A stretch of 64,000 nt of DNA from an uncultured Prevotellaceae bacterium (GCA_902767775.1 CACXIP010000013.1:1-64000), one strand, 5' to 3'; shown: positions 25,921-35,795, counted from the stretch's first letter. Made by a program: numbers and translations. Notes: generated by a model from the letters alone, not told the origin.

Positions 25921-27021
25921 TTAGGGTTTTGGCCTCTTTTTTAGCCAACAAACAGCGGAAAGATGGTCGGAAACAGTGAAATTCTTGTCTATTTTGCAAC
26001 GGATAGGCTCCCAGTCGTCGGAGCAGAAGATATGGTCGATTCTGACATACATGCCGAAGTGACTGTAGGTGAAGCCCACCCCATTGCCAGCCTGCCGGTA
26101 GCAGTCGTTGAGTTGTTTGCCGAGGGTGTGGTGTGCATACGATGTGGGTGAACTGTTGAAGTCGCCACACAACACGACAGATGCCCCCTGATGTTTTTTC
26201 AGTGTCCTGGAAATGAAGTCTGCCTCAAGGGCGCGCACCCTTCCGGAACTGATTATTTTCGAAATAAATGACCGTTCGTCGATATGGTCGATTTTTCTGT
26301 CTACGAAGTCCTGCAGCTCATTTTTCTCGTCGATGTCAAATCCTTGGCTGGCGAGATGGCAATTGAACACCAACAGGGAGTCATCGCCAATGTCAAGACA
26401 GCAGACCATGCTGGCATTTTTGTGTATGTCCTTGGTTATCCGATGGTCTTTCTCAAACGGGACGTCCTTCATCCAACGTATTGGGAATTTGCTGTAAAAT
26501 GACAATTTAACATGACCCGGTTTATGATGTTCGATACCATAAGGATAGGCTCTGTTGAATATTGAGTTGAGGGCAGGTCGTATGCTTTTTTTCCCAATCT
26601 GGGTTTCCTGCATGCATACTATATCAGCATCGCTTTCAGCTATATAGCGCGCAATTGACAAAAAAATGCTGTCGGGTGATTTATACCCGTTGAAGTTGTT
26701 GATGTTGAAGGACATGATTTTGAGGTCGCTCCCATCCGTATCGCCGGGAATGTTGACCGGACAATAGTCCCTCACGGAGTTGAAACAGAGCAGTATTCCT
26801 ATCAGGGGAATCAGTGCATAGCGGGCTTTGACCAGCAACCAGAACACGAGAAAAAGGAGGTTGATGGCAAGGGGGATGGGGAAACCCAATGAAATCAACT
26901 CGCATATAGGATGCCTGGCGGGACTGACGTGTCCTGCCCATGCACACAGCAACATGACCACCACGACGACCACGTTGACCAGTGCTATCAACCAAAGGGT
27001 GATTTTCCTAAAAGCTCCCAA
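25921..27021 (-). CDS. Membrane-anchored endonuclease/exonuclease/phosphatase family protein
   Basis: This is a 366-residue protein with three hydrophobic N-terminal segments (about 8-30, 42-64, 68-84), then an EEP catalytic domain: MSFNINNFNG, CMQETQI, NCHLASQG, VVLCGDFNSSP, TYSHFGMYVRIDHIF and SDHLSAV hold the usual metal and catalytic residues. The reaction could be nuclease or phosphodiesterase. The start is a TTG at 27021 directly preceded by an in-frame TAG; no upstream alternative exists and a later ATG would remove the first helix. It lies 29 bases after the rhomboid gene, with AACTATG repeats between. Confidence 0.82.
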   Translation of the reverse strand: MGAFRKITLWLIALVNVVVVVVMLLCAWAGHVSPARHPICELISLGFPIPLAINLLFLVFWLLVKARYALIPLIGILLCFNSVRDYCPVNIPGDTDGSDLKIMSFNINNFNGYKSPDSIFLSIARYIAESDADIVCMQETQIGKKSIRPALNSIFNRAYPYGIEHHKPGHVKLSFYSKFPIRWMKDVPFEKDHRITKDIHKNASMVCCLDIGDDSLLVFNCHLASQGFDIDEKNELQDFVDRKIDHIDERSFISKIISSGRVRALEADFISRTLKKHQGASVVLCGDFNSSPTSYAHHTLGKQLNDCYRQAGNGVGFTYSHFGMYVRIDHIFCSDDWEPIRCKIDKNFTVSDHLSAVCWLKKRPKP

Positions 27022-27050
27022 CTATGAACTCTTAACTATGAACTATGAAC

Positions 27051-28133
27051 TTATTTCTTATTGCTGCTCTCGAAGAGGAAGCGCTTTTCCTCCTCTGTCA
27101 GACTGGCATAGCCGTTTTTGCGTATCTTGTCAAGAATTTTATCAATTTTCTCCTCTTGTGCCTTCTTATCGGCATTGTAGTCCCAGTCGGTTTTGTTGCG
27201 TATGTCCTCCCCGTCGTCATACGACTTGCCCTTGCGGTTCTCCCAGTTGGTGCGCCATCGGTCGAAGAACTGCCTGCCGTGGCTGCGCCCATAGAGTTCA
27301 CTCTCGGGATGCTTCTGCCAATACCTGATGAGCAGGAAGCCGAAGAGCATACCGCCCAAATGGGCGAAGTGGGCAACATTGTCGCCCTGCGCATTCTTCC
27401 ACAGATATAAGACTTCGATTATTATATATCCCAAAACTACCCATCTTGCTTCTATTGGTTTTAAAAATAATAGTCGCCACAATAAAGAAGTAATTGGATT
27501 GTTAGGATTTATTAAAACAAAAAAGATAGCGAAAAAGAATAAATAATTCATAATGCCCATCGCATATGACAAATACGCATTAGAATTAATCAAATCGAGA
27601 ACTATAAAAGCAATAATTACTAAAGGAACCCCAATCTTATCCTTGGCGAATGTAATACCGAAAGCGAGGAGGATAGCAAATATAGCACCGGATGCTCCCA
27701 CTGTAGTCATGCCATTGAGGCTTTCAGCGAGCTGTGAGTTCGACCATACGTCTGAGATGAGTGTGGTGAATCCTACTTCTGTTTTTCCCGATAGCATGGA
27801 ATAAAGCTCAACATATTGTACAATTTCCTGAATAATACCTGCTCCAATTCCGCAGAAAATGTAATAAAAAAGGAATTTCTTTGGTCCCCACACCTGTTCC
27901 ATGACGCAGCCGAACATCCACAAGGCAAACATGTTGAAGAAAAGGTGTGTCCACCCTCCGTGCATGAACATATAGGTAAACAGTTGGTAGATATGGAAAT
28001 GTGAGGCCAGGAAGAAGTGAAGGCCGAAGATATCGTTGAGGTTGATGCCTCTGAAACGCAAGACATAATAGGCAAGGAATGCCAATATGTTTATAATCAG
28101 AAGATTTTTTGTAATAGTTGGAATACTACGCAT
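27051..28133 (-). CDS. Rhomboid family intramembrane serine protease
   Basis: The start is ATG 28133 (360 residues), since the -7 box at 28164-28171 rules out the in-frame codon at 28166. The N-terminal membrane domain carries FMHGGWTHLFFNMFALWMFG, the catalytic serine in VGASGAIF and the catalytic histidine in NVAHFAHLGGM. A charged tail of about 75 residues (WENRKGKSYDDGED) follows. Between the serine and histidine helices about 50 extra residues (from IGVPLVIIAFIVLDL to LINPNNPITSLLW) are encoded by clearly A/T-richer DNA than the flanks. The protease may be inherited here with an inserted pair of helices. Confidence 0.88.
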   Translation of the reverse strand: MRSIPTITKNLLIINILAFLAYYVLRFRGINLNDIFGLHFFLASHFHIYQLFTYMFMHGGWTHLFFNMFALWMFGCVMEQVWGPKKFLFYYIFCGIGAGIIQEIVQYVELYSMLSGKTEVGFTTLISDVWSNSQLAESLNGMTTVGASGAIFAILLAFGITFAKDKIGVPLVIIAFIVLDLINSNAYLSYAMGIMNYLFFFAIFFVLINPNNPITSLLWRLLFLKPIEARWVVLGYIIIEVLYLWKNAQGDNVAHFAHLGGMLFGFLLIRYWQKHPESELYGRSHGRQFFDRWRTNWENRKGKSYDDGEDIRNKTDWDYNADKKAQEEKIDKILDKIRKNGYASLTEEEKRFLFESSNKK

Positions 28134-28163
28134 GATATGAAGTTGTATTTTTGAAAAACAGCG

Positions 28164-28171
28164 CAAAATTA
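28164..28171 (-). promoter_or_regulatory. -7 box of the rhomboid-EEP operon
   Basis: TAATTTTG on the minus strand; no clear -33 at 19-20 bases. It fixes the rhomboid start at 28133. Confidence 0.5.
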
Positions 28172-28253
28172 CGAAAAATATCCTTTATAACACACAAAAT
28201 CAGCATTCTGGAGTAGTTTTTTCGTGTTTTTCATCATTTTTTTTTATTTTTTG

Positions 28254-28284
28254 TTTGTTTTATGAAATGATTCTTCTATATTTG
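28254..28284 (+). promoter_or_regulatory. Promoter of the HU gene
   Basis: TTTG (28254-28257), exactly 19 bases, TATATTTG (28277-28284), preceded by a long T-rich tract that could act as an upstream enhancer of this abundant protein's promoter. Confidence 0.75.
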
Positions 28285-28337
28285 TCCCCAAATAGTCAAA
28301 TAAGATATTTATTTTCACCATTTTAAATCATTCAATT

Positions 28338-28610
28338 ATGAACAAGACAGAATTAATCGAGAAAATCGCAGCAAAATCGGGTCTGACCAAAGTAGATTCA
28401 AAGAAAGCTCTTGACGCAGCTCTTGACGCCATCAAAGAGGCACTTGCTGCTGACGACAAGGTAGCACTGATCGGTTTCGGTACATTCAGCGTTGCTACCC
28501 GTGCCGCCCGTGAGGGTATCAACCCCATTAGCAAGCAGAAGATTCAGATTGCCGCAAAGAAGCTTGCCAAGTTCAAGGCTGGTGCTGACCTGGCAGATGC
28601 CCTGAAATAA
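28338..28610 (+). CDS. hup: HU family DNA-binding protein
   Basis: This 90-residue protein starts MNKTELIEKIAAKSGLT and has the central ALIGFGTFSVATRAAREGINP segment that forms the DNA-binding beta arms, then IAAKKLAKFKAGADL. It binds and bends chromosomal DNA. It is a single gene between a strong promoter and a strong terminator, divergent from the rhomboid gene. Confidence 0.95.
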   Translation: MNKTELIEKIAAKSGLTKVDSKKALDAALDAIKEALAADDKVALIGFGTFSVATRAAREGINPISKQKIQIAAKKLAKFKAGADLADALK

Positions 28611-28628
28611 TCTGTAAAAAAAAATCAC

Positions 28629-28670
28629 AACAAGGGACTTCCTTCATGAGGGAGTCCCTTGTCTGTTTTT
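28629..28670 (+). terminator. Terminator of hup
   Basis: ACAAGGGACT-CC pairs with GG-AGTCCCTTGT around TTCAT, followed by CTGTTTTT. A second hairpin, CTCCTCTCTG/CAGAGAGGAG (about 28683-28713), lies just before the kduD stop. Confidence 0.9.
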
Positions 28671-28723
28671 ATTGCTACTTCCTCCTCTCTGCCTAAGTTG
28701 TCAGAGAGGAGGAGAGAAAAGTC

Positions 28724-29524
28724 TTATGGCTGCTTTCCAATGTAGGCGAGGATGCCACCATCCACATAGAGCACATGACCATTGACGGCATCGGATGCAT
28801 GTGAGGCGAGGAACACTGCCGGTCCGCCTAACTCCTCGGGCTCAAGCCATCTGCCAGCGGGTGTCTTGGCGCAGATGAAAGAGTCGAACGGGTGGCGTGA
28901 ACCGTCGGGCTGGCGCTCTCTCAGTGGTGCGGTCTGCGGTGTGGCGATATAGCCGGGACCAATACCGTTGCACTGGATGTTGTACTCGCCATACTCAGAG
29001 CAGATGTTGCGGGTGAGCATCTTCAATCCGCCCTTGGCGGCTGCATATGCGGAGACGGTTTCACGTCCGAGCTCTGACATCATTGAGCAGATGTTGATGA
29101 TTTTGCCTTCCCTGCGCTCCATCATCTCGGGGATGACGGCCGATGAGCAGATAAACGGTCCTACGAGGTCGATGTCAATAACCTGCTGGAACTCTGCCCT
29201 CTTCATCTCGTGCATGGGGATGCGCTTGATGATGCCGGCATTGTTGACGAGGATGTCAATCTGGCCCACATCCTCATGGATTTTCTCCACAAGTGCTTTC
29301 ACGTCGTCCTCTTTGGTGACGTCGCAGACGTAGCCTTTCACATTCTCGATGCCAGCCTCTTTGTAGTTGTTGAGTCCGCGCTCGAGGGCTGCCTCATTGA
29401 TGTCGTTGAAAATGATGGTCTTGATGCCGGCTGCCACAAAGGCTTTGGCAATGTTGAAACCGATACCATAGGAAGCACCTGTGATCCAGGCGTTCTTTCC
29501 TTCAAGTGAAAATGGATTTGCCAT
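28724..29524 (-). CDS. kduD: 2-dehydro-3-deoxy-D-gluconate (KduD-type) dehydrogenase
   Basis: This 266-residue short-chain dehydrogenase has the cofactor motif TGASYGIG (residues 15-22), NNAG near 94 and the catalytic YAAAK with an upstream serine in NICSMMSELG. The family is often labelled gluconate 5-dehydrogenase in Bacteroidota. It follows kduI by 55 bases, which supports KduD: reduction of 2,5-diketo-3-deoxygluconate in breakdown of unsaturated uronates from pectin. No lyase gene lies in the window. Confidence 0.88.
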   Translation of the reverse strand: MANPFSLEGKNAWITGASYGIGFNIAKAFVAAGIKTIIFNDINEAALERGLNNYKEAGIENVKGYVCDVTKEDDVKALVEKIHEDVGQIDILVNNAGIIKRIPMHEMKRAEFQQVIDIDLVGPFICSSAVIPEMMERREGKIINICSMMSELGRETVSAYAAAKGGLKMLTRNICSEYGEYNIQCNGIGPGYIATPQTAPLRERQPDGSRHPFDSFICAKTPAGRWLEPEELGGPAVFLASHASDAVNGHVLYVDGGILAYIGKQP

Positions 29525-29579
29525 AAGTTATATTTGGTTATTATAAATGTGAAACTCCTAAACTCTTAAATTAAAAAAC

Positions 29580-30422
29580 TCACTTCAAGTCAGTGATGAG
29601 CGAGAAGTCCTGGTCGCCGTAGTCGAGGTTTTCACCGCCCATGCCCCAGATGAAGGTGTAGTTGTGGGTGGCAGCCGCACTATGGATACTCCACTCCGGA
29701 GAAAGCACAGCCTGGTCGCCACGCATCCAGATGTGGCGGGTCTCCTCCACCTCACCCATGAAATGGCAGACAGCCTGGTCCTCGGGCACCTCGAAATAGA
29801 AATAAGCCTCCATGCGGCGACTATGCACATGAGCCGGCATGGTGTTCCACACGCTGCCAGTAGCCAGTTCGGTCATACCCATCTGCAACTGGCAGGTAGG
29901 CAGCACCTGGTTGACTATCATCTTGTTGATGTCGCGCTCGTTGCTCATCTCAAGGCTTCCCATGTGTGCCACAACGGCATCGGCCTTGGTGATTTTCTTG
30001 CAAGGATACTCCTTATGTGCGGTGCAGCTGTTGAAGTAGAACTTGGCGGGTTTCTTCTTGTCCTTTGAGCAGAAGACCACATCGCGGTCGCCACGCCCAA
30101 TATAGAGCGCCTCCTTATAGTCAAGTTCGAACACCTCGTCGCCCACTTTCACGCAACCGGCACCTCCCACGTTGAAGATACCCACCTCACGACGGGTAGT
30201 GAAGAAAGGAGCCTTGAGCGGGTCGATGGCCTCAAGTTTCAGTTCCTCAGCCACAGGCATTGCGCCTCCCACCACCATGCGGTCGTACATGGAATAGACC
30301 ATGTTGACCTCGTCGGCAGCGAAGACACGCTCGATGAGGAAGTCGCGTCTGATGCGTGTGGTGTCATAACTCTTTGCGTCCTCTGGATGGGCCGCATAAC
30401 GAATCTCATAATTTGTTTTCAT
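29580..30422 (-). CDS. kduI: 5-dehydro-4-deoxy-D-glucuronate isomerase
   Basis: This 280-residue cupin isomerase carries MVVGGAMPV, REVGIFNVGGAGCV and the metal site PAHVHSRRMEAYFYF with a further histidine in WSIHSAAATHNY. It converts 4-deoxy-L-threo-5-hexosulose uronate to 2,5-diketo-3-deoxygluconate, the step before KduD. A TAAGTTTG -7 box lies at 30457-30464. Confidence 0.95.
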   Translation of the reverse strand: MKTNYEIRYAAHPEDAKSYDTTRIRRDFLIERVFAADEVNMVYSMYDRMVVGGAMPVAEELKLEAIDPLKAPFFTTRREVGIFNVGGAGCVKVGDEVFELDYKEALYIGRGDRDVVFCSKDKKKPAKFYFNSCTAHKEYPCKKITKADAVVAHMGSLEMSNERDINKMIVNQVLPTCQLQMGMTELATGSVWNTMPAHVHSRRMEAYFYFEVPEDQAVCHFMGEVEETRHIWMRGDQAVLSPEWSIHSAAATHNYTFIWGMGGENLDYGDQDFSLITDLK

Positions 30423-30505
30423 AAATAATAATGTATAATAGTTTGTTTGTTTGCTGCAAACTTACATAAAAAAAATGAGACAGGAAAGTTTTTCGGGATA
30501 TTTTA

Positions 30506-30552
30506 TAAAAACCTTAGGAGGACATGACTTTTTTGAGTCATATCCTCCTAAA
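30506..30552 (-). terminator. Terminator downstream of tRNA-Gln
   Basis: TTAGGAGGATATGAC pairs with GTCATGTCCTCCTAA around an A-rich loop and is followed on the minus strand by GGTTTTT. Confidence 0.88.
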
Positions 30553-30554
30553 TG

Positions 30555-30625
30555 TTGGGTCACCGGGATTCGAACCCAGAATGACAGAACCAAAACCTGT
30601 AGTGTTACCATTACACCATGACCCA
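30555..30625 (-). tRNA. tRNA-Gln (anticodon UUG)
   Basis: The acceptor stem TGGGTCA/TGACCCA, D arm GTGT-AATGGTA-ACAC, anticodon arm ACAGG-TTTTGGT-TCTGT (loop positions 3-5 are TTG) and T arm CTGGG-TTCGAAT-CCCGG all pair. The discriminator base is A and CCA is not encoded. It is transcribed alone from its own promoter to its own terminator. Confidence 0.95.
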
Positions 30626-30635
30626 ATCGTGGCTG

Positions 30636-30667
30636 CAAAGGTAGTGCTTTTTTGCACCACTGCCAAA
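30636..30667 (-). promoter_or_regulatory. Promoter of tRNA-Gln
   Basis: TTTG (30664-30667), 20 bases, TACCTTTG (30636-30643). Confidence 0.65.
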
Positions 30668-30750
30668 TTTTTGGCGATATTTTTGTTGTCTAAGGAATTT
30701 TGAGGCCCGTCAGACATATCAGAATTGTCGGACTTATCGGCCCGTCGGAC

Positions 30751-32052
30751 TTATTTCACAGTGATGAGGAAATAATTCTTCTTACCCCTCTGCACAAGGA
30801 TATATTTTCCGTTGATGAGGTCTTCGGAAGTGATGGGACGGTCGAAAGCCGTCAGTTTCTCCTTGTTCACCGACACGCCGCCACCCTGCACGAGTTTGCG
30901 CATCTCGCCCTTGCTGGCGAATACCTTCACGTCGTCGCGTGTGAAAAGTTCCACGGCAGGCTGTCCCAGCTGGTCGCGTCCGAGGTCGAAGCGAGGCACG
31001 CCGTCGAACACGTCGAGAAGCGTCTGCTCATCGAGGCGCACCAGACTCTCTTTGGTTGACTTGCCAAACAGGATGTTAGATGCCTCGATAGCCATGTCGA
31101 GAGCCTCTTGCGAGTGCACCATGACGGTGACCTCCTCTGCCAAACGGCGCTGGAGGACACGACGTCCGGGGTCCTGCTTGTGCTCCTCCACCAAAGCGTC
31201 GATGGTCTCCTTCTCCAGGCTGGTGAAGATTTTGATGTAGCGCTCGGCATCGTCGTCGCTGACATTCAGCCAGAATTGATAGAAGGCGTATGGTGAGGTG
31301 CGAGCCGGGTCGAGCCACACGTTGCCGCTCTCCGTCTTGCCAAACTTCTTGCCGTCGGCCTTGGTGATGAGCGGGCAGGTGAGGGCGTATGCCTCAGCCT
31401 CCTGACCCAGTTTGCGGCGGATGAGCTCGGTGCCTGTGGTCATGTTGCCCCACTGGTCGTTGCCGCCCAACTGCAACTTGCAGTTCTTGGTCTGGTAGAG
31501 GTGGAGGAAATCGTAACCCTGCAGCAACTGGTAGGTGAACTCCGTAAATGACAATCCGTCGCGAGCCGTACCATTGAGGCGCTGCTGCACGCTGTCCTTC
31601 GCCATCATGTAGTTGACGGTGATGTGCTTGCCCACCTCACGTGCGAAATCAAGGAAGGAGAAGTCCTTCATCCAGTCGTAGTTGTTCACCAACTCTGCCT
31701 TGTTGGGGTCGTCTGCCTCGAAGTCGAGGAACTTGGCCACCTGCCGCTTGATGCACTCCTGGTTGTGATAGAGAGTCTCCGTGTCGAGCAGGTTGCGCTC
31801 CTGGCTCTTCCCCGAGGGGTCGCCAATCATTCCAGTGGCACCACCCACCAAAATGATGGGTTTGTGGCCGCAGCGCTGCAGGTGGCGGAGCATCATGATG
31901 CCACAGAGGTGTCCGATATGCAGGCTGTCGGCAGTGGGGTCAGTTCCCAGGTAAGCCGTTGCCATGCCTTTCATCAAAAATTCTTCCGTTCCTGGCATGA
32001 TTTGCGCGAGCATGCCACGCCATTTCAGTTCTTCTACAAAATTCTTGGTCAT
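30751..32052 (-). CDS. tyrS: Tyrosyl-tRNA synthetase
   Basis: This 433-residue class I synthetase has the HIGH motif at 45-48 (SLHIGHLCG), the tyrosine pocket [14 protein letters not shown] and [10 protein letters not shown], and a KFGKTESG form of the KMSKS loop. The C-terminal S4-like domain binds tRNA ([11 protein letters not shown]). It lies downstream of yidD, with simple repeats between, and may be the last gene of the metK block. Confidence 0.95.
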   Translation of the reverse strand: MTKNFVEELKWRGMLAQIMPGTEEFLMKGMATAYLGTDPTADSLHIGHLCGIMMLRHLQRCGHKPIILVGGATGMIGDPSGKSQERNLLDTETLYHNQECIKRQVAKFLDFEADDPNKAELVNNYDWMKDFSFLDFAREVGKHITVNYMMAKDSVQQRLNGTARDGLSFTEFTYQLLQGYDFLHLYQTKNCKLQLGGNDQWGNMTTGTELIRRKLGQEAEAYALTCPLITKADGKKFGKTESGNVWLDPARTSPYAFYQFWLNVSDDDAERYIKIFTSLEKETIDALVEEHKQDPGRRVLQRRLAEEVTVMVHSQEALDMAIEASNILFGKSTKESLVRLDEQTLLDVFDGVPRFDLGRDQLGQPAVELFTRDDVKVFASKGEMRKLVQGGGVSVNKEKLTAFDRPITSEDLINGKYILVQRGKKNYFLITVK

Positions 32053-32066
32053 TGTTGTATCTTGTG

Positions 32067-32127
32067 TTTAATTTTTAATCTTTAATCTTTAGCTTTTAAT
32101 CTTTCATCCTTCATCTTTCATCCTTCT
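32067..32127 (-). repeat. TTAATCTT/TTCATCC simple repeat
   Basis: A degenerate 7-bp tandem tract. It reads GGATGAAAGATGAAGGATGAAAGATTAAA-like on the minus strand and shares the GGATGAA word with 61196-61245. Confidence 0.8.
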
Positions 32128-32398
32128 ATGGTACCGGATCGTATCCGCTTCCACCCCAGGGATGACAGCGAAGGATGCGCCTTATGGCGAGCCACAATCC
32201 CTTGATGGGTCCATGCTTCCGCAAAGCCTGCTTGGCATATTCCGAACAAGTGGGTGTGAAGCGGCATGCAGGAGGGGTGAACGGACTGATGCATCTCTGG
32301 TAGAAAAAGATGGGAATGAGCAACACCCACACCACCGCTTTCGAGAGCCATCCTATGGGTTTCGACAGCCATTTTGACCAATTCGACCAGTTGCTCAT
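32126..32398 (-). CDS. yidD: Membrane protein insertion efficiency factor YidD
   Basis: This 90-residue protein has a hydrophobic or amphipathic N-terminal segment and the YidD core [23 protein letters not shown] with three conserved cysteines, ending [14 protein letters not shown]. It assists YidC-dependent insertion. The start overlaps the rnpA stop by four bases (ATGA), the usual neighbour pair. Confidence 0.94.
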   Translation of the reverse strand: MSNWSNWSKWLSKPIGWLSKAVVWVLLIPIFFYQRCISPFTPPACRFTPTCSEYAKQALRKHGPIKGLWLAIRRILRCHPWGGSGYDPVP

Positions 32399-32790
32399 AG
32401 GCGCTCACAGATTCTGACCAACAGATTGACTATCTTACTCTCCACCTCACTGCTGTCACGCAACTGGTCGTCCATCCAAATGAACGCCATGGCGAGTGTC
32501 TTGTCGGGAAGTGTCTCCATCCGCCCTGCCAGCAGATGTTTGTTCTTGCGGAAAGCCTCTCTTACCTGCCGTTTGATTCTGTTGCGCTTCACGGCACGCT
32601 TAAAATACCGTTTCGGCACACTCACCAAGATGCGGACGGGAGCCTCATCACGTTGTGTGAGGCAATAGACCACCCGCAGCGGATAACAAGACATCGAGCG
32701 GCTTTCGCCGCCCTTAAACAGCGTTTCCACCAGTGTTCGTCCGGTGACACGCTCCGTCTTGTCCAAAGTGAATGGGCCTGATGCAGGCAT
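32395..32790 (-). CDS. rnpA: Ribonuclease P protein component
   Basis: This 131-residue basic protein contains the RNR signature in [17 protein letters not shown]. It supports RNase P RNA in maturing the 5' end of tRNAs. It lies 6 bases after hemD and overlaps yidD. Unlike in many bacteria, rpmH is not adjacent; this hemD-rnpA-yidD order is usual in Bacteroidales. Confidence 0.93.
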   Translation of the reverse strand: MPASGPFTLDKTERVTGRTLVETLFKGGESRSMSCYPLRVVYCLTQRDEAPVRILVSVPKRYFKRAVKRNRIKRQVREAFRKNKHLLAGRMETLPDKTLAMAFIWMDDQLRDSSEVESKIVNLLVRICERL

Positions 32791-32796
32791 AGGCCG

Positions 32797-33543
32797 CTAC
32801 TGTTGATTTTTCAGATAGTCGCGCAGTGCGCCCGTCATCGAGGGGAACTCTGGCGACGGTGCCTTCAGGTCGAGGCGCAGTCCTCTGTCGGTCACCTCCT
32901 TGGCGGTGGCGGGTCCGAAGGCTGCAATGCGTATATCCCCCTGCTCGAAAGAGGGGAAGTTCTTGGTCAGGGCGTTGATACCTGCAGGACTGAAGAAGAT
33001 GAGCATGTCGTAATCGAACTGCTCCACCTCCTCCGGTGTGAAGTCATCACTGACGGTGCGGTACATCACGCAAATCTGGTAGTCGAGTTTCTTGGCGTCG
33101 AGCATCTCCTGCACGCTGTTGTTGTGGATGTCGCTCATCGGCACGAGGTAACGCTCCGACTTATGCTTCACCATGAGCGGCACGAGGTCGGCTATCTTGC
33201 CCGTGGTGCCGAAGAACACCTTGCGCTTGCGATACTGCACATATTTCTGGATATAGAGCGCGATGGTCTCCGTCACGCAGAAATACTTCATCGTCTCAGG
33301 GATGCTGACGCGCATCTCCTTGGCGAGGGTGAAAAAGTTGTCGATAGCGTGGCGCGATGTGAACACCACTGCGGTATAGCCCAAAAGACTGATTTTCTGC
33401 TGTCTGAATTCTTTCGCCGTCAGGCCTTCCACTTTGATGAAGGGACGAAACACCAACTCCACGCCATATTCGCGGGCGATATCAAAATAAGGTGACTTCT
33501 CACTTGTCGGTTTTGGCTGTGACACCAGAATCTTTTTGATCAT
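32797..33543 (-). CDS. hemD: Uroporphyrinogen-III synthase
   Basis: This 248-residue protein has the two-lobed HemD fold. Landmarks are VVFTSRHAIDNFF in the first lobe and LIFFSPAGINALTKNF plus RIAAFGPATAKEV in the second. It closes and rearranges the linear tetrapyrrole in heme synthesis. It sits 7 bases after the DUF4271 gene in the metK block. Confidence 0.88.
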   Translation of the reverse strand: MIKKILVSQPKPTSEKSPYFDIAREYGVELVFRPFIKVEGLTAKEFRQQKISLLGYTAVVFTSRHAIDNFFTLAKEMRVSIPETMKYFCVTETIALYIQKYVQYRKRKVFFGTTGKIADLVPLMVKHKSERYLVPMSDIHNNSVQEMLDAKKLDYQICVMYRTVSDDFTPEEVEQFDYDMLIFFSPAGINALTKNFPSFEQGDIRIAAFGPATAKEVTDRGLRLDLKAPSPEFPSMTGALRDYLKNQQ

Positions 33544-33550
33544 AAGTGTA

Positions 33551-34507
33551 CTAAAAATTTATTTCCAGAAATTCGTTGAATGTTTCCAAAAGGCCGACCA
33601 ATCCGACCAAAGGTATCATTTCGAGCGCACAAAAGTACAAAAAAATTTGCAATATGGCACCGAATCGCTGAAAAAAGATAAGATAACACTTATAAAAAGT
33701 GAGTATTTTTGCCAAAATGACAACAGAAGCCACACCGATGAGTGTGATTTGAAGTGACAAACTGCCAAAGACATGCAACAACACAAACGGTGAGAGCAGC
33801 ACTCCCTCCATCGCCGTGATGAAGAGTACGGACTTGTTCCATTGTTCATTTTTTTTACCATCAAAAAACACCCAGTTGACGAATTGGTAGATGGCCGTTT
33901 TGAACAGGAAGTAGCCGATTACTGCCGCGATGTAGACGAAGAGGAGACCGTGTCTGGGCATGAAAGTGACACCTTTCGCAGTGGAGAGCGCATAGGAGTA
34001 GTATGTCACCGCCAGCAGCAGTGAGGTGAAGAGCACGAGCCAACCCTGGCCTCGCAGTTCTGCTGCGGTGTCAGGCACAGTCGTCGTCCGCTCATTCTCT
34101 GTGAAGAACATATTCTTGCACATCTTCAAGACAAAGCGCATGGAGCGAGCAAGGGCAAGGATGGCCACAAGGCAACCCACCACCAGCATCGATGCCACCA
34201 GGTTGTCTGCCCCCGTACGGTAGGGCACGGGGTCGGCGGCCTTCGCAGCGTGCGCCTTCCCCTGTCGGCTCCAGGCAAAGGAGTCGAGATATGCCTTAGG
34301 ATACCCCAGACTGTCGGCGCTTAGCGTGCCCGGCGGTGCGTCATAGCGCTGCCCTGGCAGTCCCAACGTGTCGGGACGGTCGCTGTAGCGGATGTTCTGT
34401 CCCGGTTGGAAATAGGCCTGTACCGCGGAGTCTTTCTGCCATTCCGTGGCACTGTCGGGCAGGTCGTGGATAACCTGATAGGTAGACTTCCTGAGGAGGG
34501 GTGCCAT
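33551..34507 (-). CDS. DUF4271 family membrane protein
   Basis: This 318-residue protein has a soluble N-terminal region of about 100 residues and then about six hydrophobic helices (about 106-126, 155-180, 185-205, 225-245 and two more at the C-terminus). It matches in position and architecture the DUF4271 proteins that lie beside hemD in Bacteroidota; the function is unknown. Its ATG overlaps the metK TGA by one base, so translation is coupled. Confidence 0.8.
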   Translation of the reverse strand: MAPLLRKSTYQVIHDLPDSATEWQKDSAVQAYFQPGQNIRYSDRPDTLGLPGQRYDAPPGTLSADSLGYPKAYLDSFAWSRQGKAHAAKAADPVPYRTGADNLVASMLVVGCLVAILALARSMRFVLKMCKNMFFTENERTTTVPDTAAELRGQGWLVLFTSLLLAVTYYSYALSTAKGVTFMPRHGLLFVYIAAVIGYFLFKTAIYQFVNWVFFDGKKNEQWNKSVLFITAMEGVLLSPFVLLHVFGSLSLQITLIGVASVVILAKILTFYKCYLIFFQRFGAILQIFLYFCALEMIPLVGLVGLLETFNEFLEINF

Positions 34508-35766
34508 CAGATGCCGAATGTTTCGCGTATCTCATCCACCATATCGAGTTTCTCCCAAGTAAACAGTTCCACCTCGATGGTCTTGGTCTCATGGTAGAAG
34601 CTGGTGAACTCCTTCTTGACTATCTCATTTTTGCGTCCCATGTGTCCATAGGCGGCAGTCTCCAGGAAAATTGGCTGCCGGAGTTTGAGTTTTCTCTCGA
34701 TGGCCTTCGGGGTAAGTGTGAAGAGACCTGATATTTTCTTGGCAATCTCGCCATCGCTCAGCCCCACTTTCGACCGTCCGTAGGTGTTGACATACACGCT
34801 GATGGGTTCGGCTACACCGATGGCATAACTCAGTTGCACGAGTATCTCGTCGCTGACGCCTGCAGCCACCATGTTCTTGGCGATATAGCGTGCCATATAG
34901 GCAGCAGAGCGGTCCACCTTGCTTGAGTCCTTGCCCGAGAAAGCTCCTCCGCCATGTGCGCCTTTGCCGCCATAAGTGTCGACGATAATCTTTCGGCCGG
35001 TCAGTCCGGTGTCGCCATGAGGCCCACCGATGACAAACTTCCCGGTGGGGTTGACGTGGTATTTGATTTTGCCCCTGAAGAGGTCGAGCACCTTTTGGCT
35101 GTGTATCTTCTCCTTCACTCTCGGGATGAGGATATTGATGACGTCGTCCTTGATTTTGGCGAGCATACGCTTGTCGTCGTCGTCAAACTGATCGTGCTGG
35201 GTGGAAACGACGATAGTGTGGATGCGCTGCGGACGGTTGTCGTCGCCATACTCCACGGTCACCTGACTCTTGGCGTCGGGGCGCAGGTAGGTCATCACTT
35301 TTCCCTCGCGGCGTATCTCAGCCAAGGTCAGCATGATAAGGTGTGCGAGATGGAGGGAGACGGGCATATACTCCTCTGTCTCGTCACAGGCATAGCCGAA
35401 CATCATGCCTTGGTCGCCAGCGCCCTGCTTGTCCTCTTCCTCACGGTCCACACCCCGCTTGATATCGGTGCTCTGCTCATGGATGGCGGAGAGGATGCCG
35501 CATGAGTTGCCGTCAAACTGGTATTCCGACTTGGTATAGCCGATTTTGTTGATGGTCTTTCGTGCGATGGTCTGCAGGTCGATATATGCCTCAGAGTGTA
35601 CTTCGCCCATGATGACGACCTGTCCTGTGGTGACGAAGGTCTCAATGGCGCAGTGGGAGTGCTCGTCGTAGGCGAGGAATTGGTCGAGGAGTGCGTCTGA
35701 TATTTGGTCGGCCACTTTGTCAGGATGGCCTTCTGATACTGATTCTGATGTAAAGAGATATGACAT
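34507..35766 (-). CDS. metK: S-adenosylmethionine synthetase
   Basis: This 419-residue enzyme has [17 protein letters not shown] at the N-terminus, the ATP-binding [26 protein letters not shown] and [18 protein letters not shown]. It makes S-adenosylmethionine from methionine and ATP. It is the first gene of the compact block metK-DUF4271-hemD-rnpA-yidD. No SAM riboswitch was recognised in the leader. Confidence 0.96.
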   Translation of the reverse strand: MSYLFTSESVSEGHPDKVADQISDALLDQFLAYDEHSHCAIETFVTTGQVVIMGEVHSEAYIDLQTIARKTINKIGYTKSEYQFDGNSCGILSAIHEQSTDIKRGVDREEEDKQGAGDQGMMFGYACDETEEYMPVSLHLAHLIMLTLAEIRREGKVMTYLRPDAKSQVTVEYGDDNRPQRIHTIVVSTQHDQFDDDDKRMLAKIKDDVINILIPRVKEKIHSQKVLDLFRGKIKYHVNPTGKFVIGGPHGDTGLTGRKIIVDTYGGKGAHGGGAFSGKDSSKVDRSAAYMARYIAKNMVAAGVSDEILVQLSYAIGVAEPISVYVNTYGRSKVGLSDGEIAKKISGLFTLTPKAIERKLKLRQPIFLETAAYGHMGRKNEIVKKEFTSFYHETKTIEVELFTWEKLDMVDEIRETFGI

Positions 35767-35795
35767 AATTTATATAATATATGGGTTTTGGACTG

